Below, piece after piece: positions 50,359 through 59,621 of a stretch of 64,000 nucleotides of DNA (its first letter is position 1; each line of letters opens with the position of its first letter). The DNA comes from Alphaproteobacteria bacterium. Its GTDB lineage: Bacteria; Pseudomonadota; Alphaproteobacteria; Rickettsiales; UBA998. Made by a program: the position numbers and the translations under genes. The notes under the pieces are model-generated. The model worked only from the letters and a program-made list of their open reading frames with translations. It searched no databases and was not told the origin of the DNA. The DNA is taken from assembly GCA_004293935.1 (NCBI GenBank), contig RDZH01000011.1, positions 77,831-141,830 on the forward strand, in the 5' to 3' direction.

Positions 50359-51969
50359 ATGACTCTTGCCTCTTTCCATGCTGCTCACGTTTCATCAAAA
50401 CTCACGCTAACCTTACCTGTGGCGGAACAGTATGCTACGATATACAGCAAGGAGGCACTTGCATTTATAGAAGCACTCGCGGATCGTTTTATGCCTGAAC
50501 GTGATCAGTTGTTGGCAACACGCAAAGAGCGTCAAAAGGCAGTAGATGCAGGAGGAAGTCTTGATTTTCGCCCCGAAACAGCGCATATCCGTGAATCAGC
50601 ATGGAGCGTTGCACCGATTCCCGCCGCATTGCAGGATCGCCGCGTTGAAATCACAGGTCCAGCCGAACCAAAAATGATCATTAATGCCCTTAATTCGGGA
50701 GCAAAAGTCTTTATGGTGGATTTTGAGGATTCCTTAAGCCCTACATGGGAAAAAGTGGTCGAAGGGCAAGGCGCGCTCTATGATGCTGTGCGTCACCAAT
50801 TACGCTATAACTCCCCTGAAGGCAAAAGCTACACATTAAATAACGACATCGCAACCTTGATTGTACGCCCACGCGGATGGCATTTGCCTGAAAAGCATGT
50901 CATCTATGACGGCAAACCTTTAGCGGGTGCATTGCTCGATTTTGGCTTATTCTTCTTTCATAATGCCCATTATCAAGCAGAACGTGGTACAGGGCCATTC
51001 TTTTATCTGCCCAAATTGGAATATTACGAAGAAGCGGCATTCTGGGCAAAAATCTTCGCATTTTCTGAAGAATATGTCGGATTACCAAAAGGCACGATTA
51101 AAGCGACCATCCTCATTGAAACGATCTCTGCGGTGTTCCAAATGCATGAAATATTGTGGCATTTGAAAGATTATGCCGTCGGCTTAAATTGCGGACGTTG
51201 GGATTATATTTTCAGCTTTGTCAAAAAATTCAATAAACATTCTGAGTTTATGTTACCTGATCGCGCCCAAGTGACGATGACAACACACTTCTTACAATCC
51301 TATGCGCAATTATTGATTCAAACCTGCCATGAACGCGGTGCATTTGCGATGGGTGGGATGGCACCACAAATCCCGATTAAAGGTGATGATGCCGCTAACC
51401 AAGCCGCACTTGATAAGGTACGTGCGGATAAACTCCGTGAAGTGACGTTTGGGCATGATGGTACATGGGTAGCGCATCCGGGTCTCATCCCCACCGCGAT
51501 GGCAGTGTTTAATGAACATATGCCTACCCCGAATCAAGTAGATAAAGCGCGCCCTGCGGTGCATGTGACGGCAGAAGATTTGCTACGCGTACCGCAAGGA
51601 ACTATCACCGAGGCAGGACTACGCAACAATGTGAATGTGTGCATTCAATATATGGCATCATGGATGGCGGGCAATGGCTGCGTGCCGATCTTCAACCTGA
51701 TGGAAGATGCTGCCACGGCAGAAATATCGCGCACACAATTATGGCAATGGGTGCATCATGAAGGTGCGCTCGAAGATGGGCGCGTCATTGATGTGTTATT
51801 ACTCAAACGCGTTATTGCCGAAGAACTCAAAGCGATTGAAGCACAGGTGGGATCGGATGTCTATGCTACGGGGCTTTATATCCCCGCTGCACAAATGCTT
51901 GAACAACAAACGCTCAATGCGGAATATGTGGAGTTCCTGACGCTACCCGCCTATGAACGCTTGAAGTAG
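50359..51969 (+). CDS. aceB: Malate synthase (type A)
   Basis: DFRPETAHIRESAWSVAPIPAALQDRRVEITGPAEPKMIINALNSGAKVFMVDFEDSLSPTW; GLNCGRWDYIFSFVK; GTWVAHPGLIPTA. Confidence 0.96.
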   Translation: MTLASFHAAHVSSKLTLTLPVAEQYATIYSKEALAFIEALADRFMPERDQLLATRKERQKAVDAGGSLDFRPETAHIRESAWSVAPIPAALQDRRVEITGPAEPKMIINALNSGAKVFMVDFEDSLSPTWEKVVEGQGALYDAVRHQLRYNSPEGKSYTLNNDIATLIVRPRGWHLPEKHVIYDGKPLAGALLDFGLFFFHNAHYQAERGTGPFFYLPKLEYYEEAAFWAKIFAFSEEYVGLPKGTIKATILIETISAVFQMHEILWHLKDYAVGLNCGRWDYIFSFVKKFNKHSEFMLPDRAQVTMTTHFLQSYAQLLIQTCHERGAFAMGGMAPQIPIKGDDAANQAALDKVRADKLREVTFGHDGTWVAHPGLIPTAMAVFNEHMPTPNQVDKARPAVHVTAEDLLRVPQGTITEAGLRNNVNVCIQYMASWMAGNGCVPIFNLMEDAATAEISRTQLWQWVHHEGALEDGRVIDVLLLKRVIAEELKAIEAQVGSDVYATGLYIPAAQMLEQQTLNAEYVEFLTLPAYERLK

Positions 51970-52071
51970 AAAGAATCTTTTTCTTAAAAAATCCTGTGCA
52001 TTGTAACGAATCTGTAACAGCTTTAGATTATAGTGAAAGGGATAGAACAAAAAGCTAGGAGCTATTCCTCT

Positions 52072-53241
52072 ATGGAAAACACCCAACAACAAGCGCAACA
52101 AGCACAGATGGTAGAACAACTACAACAAGCTGGCATGGATCAAGAAACGATGCAACAACTCATGCAAGCACAACAACTTGCTTATGCTGCTGAAGGGTTG
52201 CGTGAGCAATCGCGGGGCTTGACGACACAGCAAAACAACATTGAAGCGGAGCGTGTTCGCGCAGACAAGCCAATGGGTTTAGTAAAGACTGCTGCAGTTG
52301 CAGGCGTTGGTATGTATGCGGGGAATGAAATAGGGAAGCGTGCTGTTAAATCTATTTCCGATGTCGCTAGTGCTGATGCCCTTGAAGCACAAGCAAAAAA
52401 ATTGATACAAACGCGCACTCCTGATGAGTTAAATTTTTTAGAAAAATTCTTGAACTCTTTTGGTGCGCATTTTGGCGAAGGTCAGACGCTTGAGCAACTT
52501 AAGAAATCCGTCGCAAAACTTGATAAGAATCCTGAAACGAAAAAAGCACTTGAAAAACTATTAGCAGACCCAAATGTTGCAGCCCTTGAGCCGGGAGCTA
52601 GAATAGAGGCTGTTCTAAACGCTGCTAATACTAATATGGGTGATTTCTCCAGCAAATTAGCTGAAGCTGCTAAAACGGACGCAAAGGCAACCACTGGTAT
52701 TATTGGTAAAACTTTCAATGCAGCACGTGAAGCGTTGTTTGAAAATCCTGTTTTAGACAAAATCAATAAAGAAGCAAAAAAAGCGTTTGATGAAGCGAAT
52801 GTAGCAGGGGTAGAAGAAGCTGCTGGAGAAGCTGCAAAACAATTTGAAAAACTAAAAATTGGAGACTTAAATACAGATCAACTAGCGCAATTCCAAAAAG
52901 ACGTAGGCGCACGAGTTGAATTTGCAGGCAACGTTGCGATCACCGCCGTAGCTCTAGCGGGTGCGGGTATTGCCCTCAATGAAGTAGCGAAAAAGAATGC
53001 AGAGCGTACTGCTCGCCTCAATGCCTTAGATAATCAAATTGATCAACTTCAAAATGCTACCTTTGACACAAACGAACAAGCCCGTCAAGCGGATATGGTA
53101 GCGCAAAATCTACAGACACGTGCGACGATGAGTTGGCAACAAAAAATGGAAGCTCGCGGCGTGACACCACGCGGGGCAGGACAAGGTGGCTGGGCTGAGA
53201 GCGTTGCACAAGAACAACCAGCTACTATCGCACTTGGCTAA
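52072..53241 (+). CDS. Hypothetical Gln/Ala-rich protein, ~389 aa
   Basis: Start MENTQQQAQQAQMVEQLQQAGMDQETMQQLMQAQQLAY; helical; one hydrophobic segment VEFAGNVAITAVALAGAGIALNEVA. Confidence 0.7.
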   Translation: MENTQQQAQQAQMVEQLQQAGMDQETMQQLMQAQQLAYAAEGLREQSRGLTTQQNNIEAERVRADKPMGLVKTAAVAGVGMYAGNEIGKRAVKSISDVASADALEAQAKKLIQTRTPDELNFLEKFLNSFGAHFGEGQTLEQLKKSVAKLDKNPETKKALEKLLADPNVAALEPGARIEAVLNAANTNMGDFSSKLAEAAKTDAKATTGIIGKTFNAAREALFENPVLDKINKEAKKAFDEANVAGVEEAAGEAAKQFEKLKIGDLNTDQLAQFQKDVGARVEFAGNVAITAVALAGAGIALNEVAKKNAERTARLNALDNQIDQLQNATFDTNEQARQADMVAQNLQTRATMSWQQKMEARGVTPRGAGQGGWAESVAQEQPATIALG

Positions 53242-53270
53242 TCCCCTCACAATCTTTTAAGGTTTGCCCT

Positions 53271-53519
53271 ATGAAATCATCTATTAAGCCTATTTTATGC
53301 CTAGGGATCATGAGCCTCATGATTACCTCATGCGGTCACACGCAAGCGGATCGCGCTATTAGTGGTGCGGGGCTTGGGGCTGCAACGGGACTCGTGGCGG
53401 GTGCTGCCGTTGGGGGCGCAGCGGGAACGGGTATGTTGGTCGGTGCAGGCGTTGGGGCAGCTCTTGGTGGGCTTTCCGATGAGAGCAAAATCAATCTTGG
53501 TCGCCCTTGGTGGAGATAG
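53271..53519 (+). CDS. Glycine-zipper lipoprotein
   Basis: Lipobox LMITSCG; GAGLGAATGLVAGAAVGGAAGTGMLVGAGVGAALGG. Confidence 0.8.
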   Translation: MKSSIKPILCLGIMSLMITSCGHTQADRAISGAGLGAATGLVAGAAVGGAAGTGMLVGAGVGAALGGLSDESKINLGRPWWR

Positions 53520-53582
53520 AGCCGATCCCCCATCTTAGTGACTACAGCACCATAACCACTAAAGCTAAAAGGGAGATTCGCT

Positions 53583-53747
53583 ATGTCTATGATTATCTAT
53601 TCATTTGTGATGGCAGTGAGCATCGCGCTATCTCATGCAGTGTATGTACAAAAGTCACGCCCTCACCTGCGCCCCAAACGCATTCGCGTTATGACTCCTG
53701 AAGAAGAAGCGCATCACCGCGCCCACACCCCACCACGCCAACATTAA
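53583..53747 (+). CDS. Small single-TM protein, 54 aa
   Basis: MSMIIYSFVMAVSIALSHAVYVQKSRPHLRPKRIRVMTPEEEAHHRAHTPPRQH; SD aaagggaga upstream; below the ORF-track cut-off, in a different frame from 53507..53701. Confidence 0.55.
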   Translation: MSMIIYSFVMAVSIALSHAVYVQKSRPHLRPKRIRVMTPEEEAHHRAHTPPRQH

Positions 53748-53796
53748 AGAATTTTTTATATCGTGGTGGTATGATGAATGATTAGGAAGGCACGGA

Positions 53797-54570
53797 ATGC
53801 GCAGATCATACCATCACGGCGGACACCATCACGAAGGTTTTTCACTCATCGAAATGTCCATCATCTTGACCATGTTTGCCTTGCTGATGGCATCATTGCT
53901 CGGTGATGCGTCACAAAAACGTCAAGAAAAAACCTATGTTAGCACCCAAGCGCGCATGGAAAAAATTGCGGAATCTTTGCAGTTTTATGCACAATTTCAT
54001 GATTATCTCCCCTGCCCTGCATCACGCGAATTACCGCTCAGTTCAGCCAATTTTGGTCGAAGTTCCACCAAATGCCAAACGCCTAGCGCAACCCCCGATG
54101 GCACACAGTTTATTTCCAATGCCAATGGCAACAACGATCAATATCAACTGATCGTTGGCATGGTGCCAGTGCGCGAATTGGGGCTAAAGGATGATGATGC
54201 CTTTGATACGTGGAAGCGTCGTATTACCTATATCATGATTCGCCCAACGGGCATCTATCCCAACGGCTATCGTAGCTATAGCCCGTGGCAGATGAATGAC
54301 TATCCCATCCTACGCAATGCGCAAAATACTGATGTCGTCGGCACATCTCCCTCAAACTTGCCCGCTTTTATCTTAATAAGCCACGGCATTGACGGCAAAG
54401 GCGCGTTCACCCAAGCAGGAACACTCTTTCGAGCCTGTGGTGCATCTTATGATAGTGAAAATTGCAATAATGATAAGCTCTTGCGCCTATCCCCCTTAGT
54501 GACAAATATCGCAGAAACCCATGCGAATTATTATCATGATATTATCCTATGGCGACCCATAGTACGTTAA
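53797..54570 (+). CDS. Type IV pilin/pseudopilin-like protein
   Basis: N-terminal leader HHHEG/FSLIEMSIILTMFALLMASLLG with G/FxxxE cleavage signature. Confidence 0.75.
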   Translation: MRRSYHHGGHHHEGFSLIEMSIILTMFALLMASLLGDASQKRQEKTYVSTQARMEKIAESLQFYAQFHDYLPCPASRELPLSSANFGRSSTKCQTPSATPDGTQFISNANGNNDQYQLIVGMVPVRELGLKDDDAFDTWKRRITYIMIRPTGIYPNGYRSYSPWQMNDYPILRNAQNTDVVGTSPSNLPAFILISHGIDGKGAFTQAGTLFRACGASYDSENCNNDKLLRLSPLVTNIAETHANYYHDIILWRPIVR

Positions 54571-54696
54571 CCCCCCCTTAAAGTACCCTATCACCGCTTC
54601 ATATTTTCTTAACATAATCATAGTATAATATTTCAATGATAATCATCATCTGTCTTATGCAATGCACAGTTTGATACATAAAGGAGTTGTATTCGC

Positions 54697-55740
54697 ATGA
54701 TAAAGGTGGGCAGTAAAAATGTTCAACTATCCAACATCAGCGTGATGTTGATTGATCCAGACAAAGAATTGAGTACGCTTATCCGCAGCGTACTGAAAAG
54801 CCTTGGTTTTTCCACCATCCATGTCGCACGCGATGGCACGGCGGCATTGAATATCCTTCATGCCCATAATGTCGATTTAATTATTACGGATTGGATGATG
54901 TCCCCCATGGATGGCATTAATTTTGTCCAAAAAGTGCGTCGTGATAAAGATTCACCTAATCCGATGGTGCCTGTCATCATGCTAACGGCGCAAGCAAAAC
55001 GCTGGAATGTTGAATGCGCCCGCGATACTGGCATGACTGAGTTCATGGTTAAACCATTTACCGCCAAGCAATTATGCGCGAAAATCACCCGCGTTATCGA
55101 AAGTCCGCGCACATTTATTGTTAGCCCTCAATATATTGGCCCTGATCGTCGACGGAAAACAGAACCCTATGATGCTGATTCTGGTGAACGCCGTTGCGCA
55201 CATGATGAGGCAGCGATTGCGAAATACTCAAAAGATAAACTCCATCTTGGGCAAAAAGAACATGAGGTCTTTTTAGTGGATCGCGATTTTTCTCTGAAAG
55301 AAAAAATTGGCAAATCAGTCAATCTTGATGATATATTTTCAGAAGCGAATGTGCGTCTTGCGCAAAAAATCATTTATGAAGCCAAAGGTGATTTTCTGCA
55401 TTGGTTTGCGAATGACCTCAAGCAACTTGAAGAATCGCATCATCATTTCACAGAACATCATGAGACGCAAAACGCCAAACTGCAGATGGCGCAAGCAGCT
55501 TTGCGCATCAAAGGACGGGCGGGGACTTTTGGCTATAACCTTGCCTCACACGTGGCAGATGCGCTGCATGATGTGCTTGTGCAGTTGCATGGCGAACATG
55601 ATAAAATCGCCCAAGTCATCCGCAAACATATGGATGCGATGTATGTTATCTTACAACAAGATATTGCGGGGGATGGTGGCGATATTGGCACGGCGTTGAT
55701 AGCATCACTTGGTGAATTAACGAAAAAATATCTTCATTAA
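54697..55740 (+). CDS. Response regulator receiver protein with degenerate HPt-like C-terminus
   Basis: REC: SVMLIDPDKELSTLIRSVLKSLGFSTIHVARDGTAALNIL..LIITDWMMSPMDGINFV; GPDRRRK linker; AQAALRIKGRAGTFGYN resembles HPt without the His. Confidence 0.8.
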   Translation: MIKVGSKNVQLSNISVMLIDPDKELSTLIRSVLKSLGFSTIHVARDGTAALNILHAHNVDLIITDWMMSPMDGINFVQKVRRDKDSPNPMVPVIMLTAQAKRWNVECARDTGMTEFMVKPFTAKQLCAKITRVIESPRTFIVSPQYIGPDRRRKTEPYDADSGERRCAHDEAAIAKYSKDKLHLGQKEHEVFLVDRDFSLKEKIGKSVNLDDIFSEANVRLAQKIIYEAKGDFLHWFANDLKQLEESHHHFTEHHETQNAKLQMAQAALRIKGRAGTFGYNLASHVADALHDVLVQLHGEHDKIAQVIRKHMDAMYVILQQDIAGDGGDIGTALIASLGELTKKYLH

Positions 55741-56133
55741 TCATGCGCGCTCTGTTTGGGGCGGACAATGTAGCGCGATAAGATTACCCTCACAATCAAG
55801 AAACTCTCCAACAAATCCCCACGGCTCAATGGGTGTCGTGGATAGCACAACCCCGCCACCATAATAAACAACACGCTCAAGTGCATTCGCAACATCATCA
55901 CAATATAGATAAATACGTACTCCATATTGTGCGGGTACATATCCCGTCCCGCATACAAGCGCACCGCTCGCACCATATTGTTCTGGATACATAGAAATCA
56001 TTGCCATTTTCAAGCCATGCATCGTGGTATGTTCAAATGTCCACCCAAACACTGCGCCATAAAACGCTTCCGCACGACCAAGATCAAGCACGGGAATCTC
56101 TACCCATGTGACTGCATTTATCGGTATATTCAT
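55741..56133 (-). CDS. VOC/glyoxalase-fold protein
   Basis: NAVTWVEIPVLDLGRAEAFYGAVFGWTF...YLYCDDVANALERVVYYGGGVVLSTTPIEPWGFVGEFLDCEGNLIALH. Confidence 0.88.
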   Translation of the reverse strand: MNIPINAVTWVEIPVLDLGRAEAFYGAVFGWTFEHTTMHGLKMAMISMYPEQYGASGALVCGTGYVPAQYGVRIYLYCDDVANALERVVYYGGGVVLSTTPIEPWGFVGEFLDCEGNLIALHCPPQTERA

Positions 56134-56149
56134 CCTTGCACCCCACACA

Positions 56150-56551
56150 TTATACGTGCATGACTTCCACATCAGGTACCATACGTGACCACATTTTATC
56201 AAGCTGATAAATATCACGAATACCCGGTTTGAACAGATGCACGACAACATCTCCCACATCAATCAGCACCCAATCGCATGTTTCCGTGCCTTCAACACCA
56301 AGAATAGGAATGCCCTCTTGCTTGAGTTGATCTGCGATCTTATCTGCCATCGATGCAACATGACGCGATGATCTGCCATCGGCAATGATCATAGCATCCG
56401 CGAAATCTGTTTTGCCTTGTAAATTGATAAGCGAAATCTGCTCCGCTTTATCATTATCCAATGATGTGAGGATGATACGCTCTACCGCGCTCACATCGGA
56501 GATAAGAGATGATATTGTGATAATAATGCTCCTTATGTTATCAATTATCAT
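56150..56551 (-). CDS. rsfS: Ribosome silencing factor RsfS
   Basis: LDNDKAEQISLINLQGKTDFADAMIIADGRSSRHVASMADKIADQLKQEG...DWVLIDVGDVVVHLFKPGIRDIYQLDKMW; start uncertain. Confidence 0.93.
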   Translation of the reverse strand: MIIDNIRSIIITISSLISDVSAVERIILTSLDNDKAEQISLINLQGKTDFADAMIIADGRSSRHVASMADKIADQLKQEGIPILGVEGTETCDWVLIDVGDVVVHLFKPGIRDIYQLDKMWSRMVPDVEVMHV

Positions 56552-56555
56552 TATA

Positions 56556-57173
56556 CTACACAAACGCGTCTGTGCCAAGTGTTTTGCGCAAATACGTCGC
56601 ACTCATAGGGTGACGTGGCATAAATACATAACTCCATGCGGGTGTCCCGCCACGCCCTAAATGCCTCGGTTGCGCTACACGTTGTGACGGATAACGCAAG
56701 GCAAAACAACTGCGCAATGCCCCATGCGTTGCAGGCGCACGATCAAAGATCGCAATCGGCACATGATGCATCATCTGCTGGGCTTTTTGCCAACGCATAA
56801 GCCCCGCTGCACCATCCGCTCCCATCAGCCAAATAAAATGATGTTGCGGCATGAATCGCTGCAGATGCACCAACACATCACGCGTATAATTTTTTTTGAT
56901 GCGCTGCTCGATGTTCGTCACCATCATACGTGGATGATGCCCCACCATACGCTGCGTCAATGCATAACGTACCGCATAGGATGCCATATCGCTGCTCTCT
57001 TTGAAGGGGTTGCCCAATGCCACCAGCCACACCACATAATCAAGATTCAAGGCTTTCAGTGCGTGCAATGCAAGATGCACATGCCCACTATGTGGCGGGT
57101 TGAACGACCCACCCAGCACACCAATACGCAAAGGCGAGGCAGATGTTAATGATTGAAACTGCTTCACCTGCAT
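56556..57173 (-). CDS. nadD: Nicotinate-nucleotide adenylyltransferase
   Basis: RIGVLGGSFNPPHSGHVHLALHALKALNLDYVVWLVALGNPFK; HFIWLMGADG; SATYLRKTLG. Confidence 0.94.
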   Translation of the reverse strand: MQVKQFQSLTSASPLRIGVLGGSFNPPHSGHVHLALHALKALNLDYVVWLVALGNPFKESSDMASYAVRYALTQRMVGHHPRMMVTNIEQRIKKNYTRDVLVHLQRFMPQHHFIWLMGADGAAGLMRWQKAQQMMHHVPIAIFDRAPATHGALRSCFALRYPSQRVAQPRHLGRGGTPAWSYVFMPRHPMSATYLRKTLGTDAFV

Positions 57174-57185
57174 AGATCACACTCA

Positions 57186-57923
57186 TCACACCATGAAAAG
57201 CCCGCCATTCACATGCAATGTCTGCCCTGTAATATAGCGTGCGCCCTCACTTGCCAAAAATGCAACCGCATGGGCAATATCTTCAGGAAGCCCGAACGTC
57301 GCTGCGGGAATATTCGCGGTGATGCGCTCTGATTGCTGTGCATTTAATGCATCCGTCATCGGCGTTTTGATAAACCCCGGAGCAACGCAATTCACCGTGA
57401 TGCCACGCGATGCCACTTCTGCAGCAATCGATTTGCTCATGCCAATTAAACCAGCTTTTGAGGCGCAATAATTTGCTTGCCCCGGATTCCCCATCACGCC
57501 CACCACGGAGGTGATATTAATGATGCGCCCAAAGCGTTGTTTCATCATGCCCTTGAGTGCAGCACGGCTCAAGCGAAACGCTGATCCCAGATTCACATGC
57601 AGCACAGCATCCCAATCTTCATCCTTCATCCGCATTGCCAAGCCATCACGGGTAATGCCTGCATTATTCACTAAAATATCCAGCCCTCCGAGTGCCTCCT
57701 CTGCTTGCCCAACCAACGCCGCCACTTCAGCATCCACATCAAGACGGCAGGGAAGCACCGCACCCACGCCCCCAAGCTCCTGCGCCACCGCCTCAAGTTT
57801 GCTCTGAGATGTGCCTGAAATTGCCACCAACGCACCCTGTTCTTGCAACGCCTTAACGAGTGCAAGACCGATTCCGCCCGATGCACCCGTAATGAGTGCT
57901 TTTTTTCCTTCTAAATTTTTCAT
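57186..57923 (-). CDS. fabG: 3-oxoacyl-ACP reductase FabG
   Basis: KKALITGASGGIGLALVKAL; DILVNNAGITRDGLAMRMKDEDWDAVLHVNL; QANYCASKAGLIGMSKSIAAEVASRGITVNCVAPGFIKTPMTD. Start trimmed to MKNLEGK. Confidence 0.95.
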   Translation of the reverse strand: MKNLEGKKALITGASGGIGLALVKALQEQGALVAISGTSQSKLEAVAQELGGVGAVLPCRLDVDAEVAALVGQAEEALGGLDILVNNAGITRDGLAMRMKDEDWDAVLHVNLGSAFRLSRAALKGMMKQRFGRIINITSVVGVMGNPGQANYCASKAGLIGMSKSIAAEVASRGITVNCVAPGFIKTPMTDALNAQQSERITANIPAATFGLPEDIAHAVAFLASEGARYITGQTLHVNGGLFMV

Positions 57924-57942
57924 AGATAATCTATGTACTAGC

Positions 57943-58641
57943 ATGGAGACAAAAATGCAAATACTAAAACATCCTCGCACATTACGTTCCTTCGGGCGTG
58001 TAAAAGCGCGCCCCCTCACCGATCAACAACAGCATCTTATTGATCATCTTTTGCCACAATTATGCGTCACCCCGCTACATGATGGGCAATGGGAGGCATG
58101 GGCAGCCCCATACCATGCCGTGTGGCTAGAAATTGGCTTTGGTGGTGGTGAACATCTTGTGAGCATTGCACAGCGTTACCCTGAGATATTATGCCTTGGG
58201 GCAGAACCTTTTTTGAATGGCGTTGCTCAATGTTTGCGGGGGATCGATGAGGCGAAAATCACCAATATCGCACTGCATCCGCATGATGTGCATCCACTGC
58301 TCGATGCAATGCCTGATGCCTATCTCAACCGCGTAGATATTCTGTTCCCTGATCCATGGCGCAAGCGTGCGCATTATAAACGTCGCATCATCAACCCTGC
58401 ACTATTGGCACGCTTATCCCGCATCATGCGCCCTCATGCCAGCCTATGGATTGCCACCGATCATCGTGACTATGCGGCATGGATTGCACGGCACTGCACA
58501 GAGCAAACAGCCTTCACATGGGTGAATCAAGAAGATGGTGCGACACCTCCCAATGATTGGCATCCAACACGCTATCAGATGAAAGCCGAAGCACAGGGCA
58601 TTGCCCCCGTATTTTTTCATCTTACACGATCTTCCACGTAA
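57943..58641 (+). CDS. trmB: tRNA (guanine-N7-)-methyltransferase TrmB
   Basis: VWLEIGFGGGEHLVSIAQRYPEILCLGAEPFLNGVAQCL; VDILFPDPWRKRAHYKRRIINPALLARLSRIM. Confidence 0.95.
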   Translation: METKMQILKHPRTLRSFGRVKARPLTDQQQHLIDHLLPQLCVTPLHDGQWEAWAAPYHAVWLEIGFGGGEHLVSIAQRYPEILCLGAEPFLNGVAQCLRGIDEAKITNIALHPHDVHPLLDAMPDAYLNRVDILFPDPWRKRAHYKRRIINPALLARLSRIMRPHASLWIATDHRDYAAWIARHCTEQTAFTWVNQEDGATPPNDWHPTRYQMKAEAQGIAPVFFHLTRSST

Positions 58642-59383
58642 GCGCGCCCATATTGCAACTATCCGCATGAATCGCCATCATGGTTTCTCCTGCACGCACA
58701 TTTGTTCCCTCAGAGACTAATAGGGCATAATCCATCGGAATAAACAGCTCCGCACGGCAACCAAAACGGATGATACCATAGCGCGCACCACGTTCTAATG
58801 CATCCCCCTCAAAGGCTTGGCACACAACCACACGGCTTATCGCACCAGCAATTTGCGAGCAGATGATATATTCCCCTTCCTGCGTCTTAAGTGCCATAAG
58901 GCTGCGTTCATTTCTTTGCGCTGCCTCAATCTGTTGTGCATTGCTATACACCCCTTTCACGAATATCTCACGCTCCACCACACCCGCAACAGGCGCACGT
59001 TGTATATGATTATCCAACAAACTCATATAGATAGAGATACGCACAAAGGATTGTTGCTGCACATCTTCTGGTAGGGTAGTGCGGATTTCTTCAGGTAATA
59101 ACACGCCATGTTCTATCCGATCAATAATACCATCAGCATGTGCTACCACAAAACCTGCTCCTTGCGGCACGGATCGTTGCGGATCACGGTAAAAATAATA
59201 GATCGCCACCGCCAAAGGAACAAACCAACAACCCACAGATGGCACTACCAACGCCATAATTGCAGAAAAAGCAAGAAAAGCATACACATAGTTTCGCATC
59301 GCAGGATATAACGGAACAAGCAACTGTGTACGCAATGAGTGGAAAAATGAGCAGAAAAATGACATAGTTCGATCCTTATTCAT
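58622..59383 (-). CDS. psd: Phosphatidylserine decarboxylase (short type) with GC instead of GS at the processing site
   Basis: FVVAHADGIIDRIEHG; RISIYMSLLDNHIQRAPVAGVV; ARYGIIRFGCRAELFIPMDYALLVSEGTNVRAGETMMA. Confidence 0.9.
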   Translation of the reverse strand: MNKDRTMSFFCSFFHSLRTQLLVPLYPAMRNYVYAFLAFSAIMALVVPSVGCWFVPLAVAIYYFYRDPQRSVPQGAGFVVAHADGIIDRIEHGVLLPEEIRTTLPEDVQQQSFVRISIYMSLLDNHIQRAPVAGVVEREIFVKGVYSNAQQIEAAQRNERSLMALKTQEGEYIICSQIAGAISRVVVCQAFEGDALERGARYGIIRFGCRAELFIPMDYALLVSEGTNVRAGETMMAIHADSCNMGALTWKIV

Positions 59384-59518
59384 GTTGAGACTACTGCATA
59401 ACGCTTGATTTTTGTCATGCCCGCAATAAGCGGCTATCCATAATATGTTATGGTTACTGGATTCCTGCCTTACGCCAAGAATGACGCACGCCACGATATA
59501 TGCAGAAGACTTCTACAG
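59384..59518. repeat. Dispersed palindromic repeat family I, copy 3 (both ends present)
   Basis: ttgagactactgcataac...gtcatgcccgcaataagcgg...tactggattcctgccttacgccaagaatgac...atatgcagaagacttctaca; ends are inverted relatives. Confidence 0.75.
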
Positions 59519-59621
59519 TGATTGTACAAAAATCTGATATTTATGCAATCATTAAAACACTCTGAGAGTTATGCAGCGGTCTCTTCGTGACAATCTCCCC
59601 ATTCTTTGCTAAAAGAGGCGT

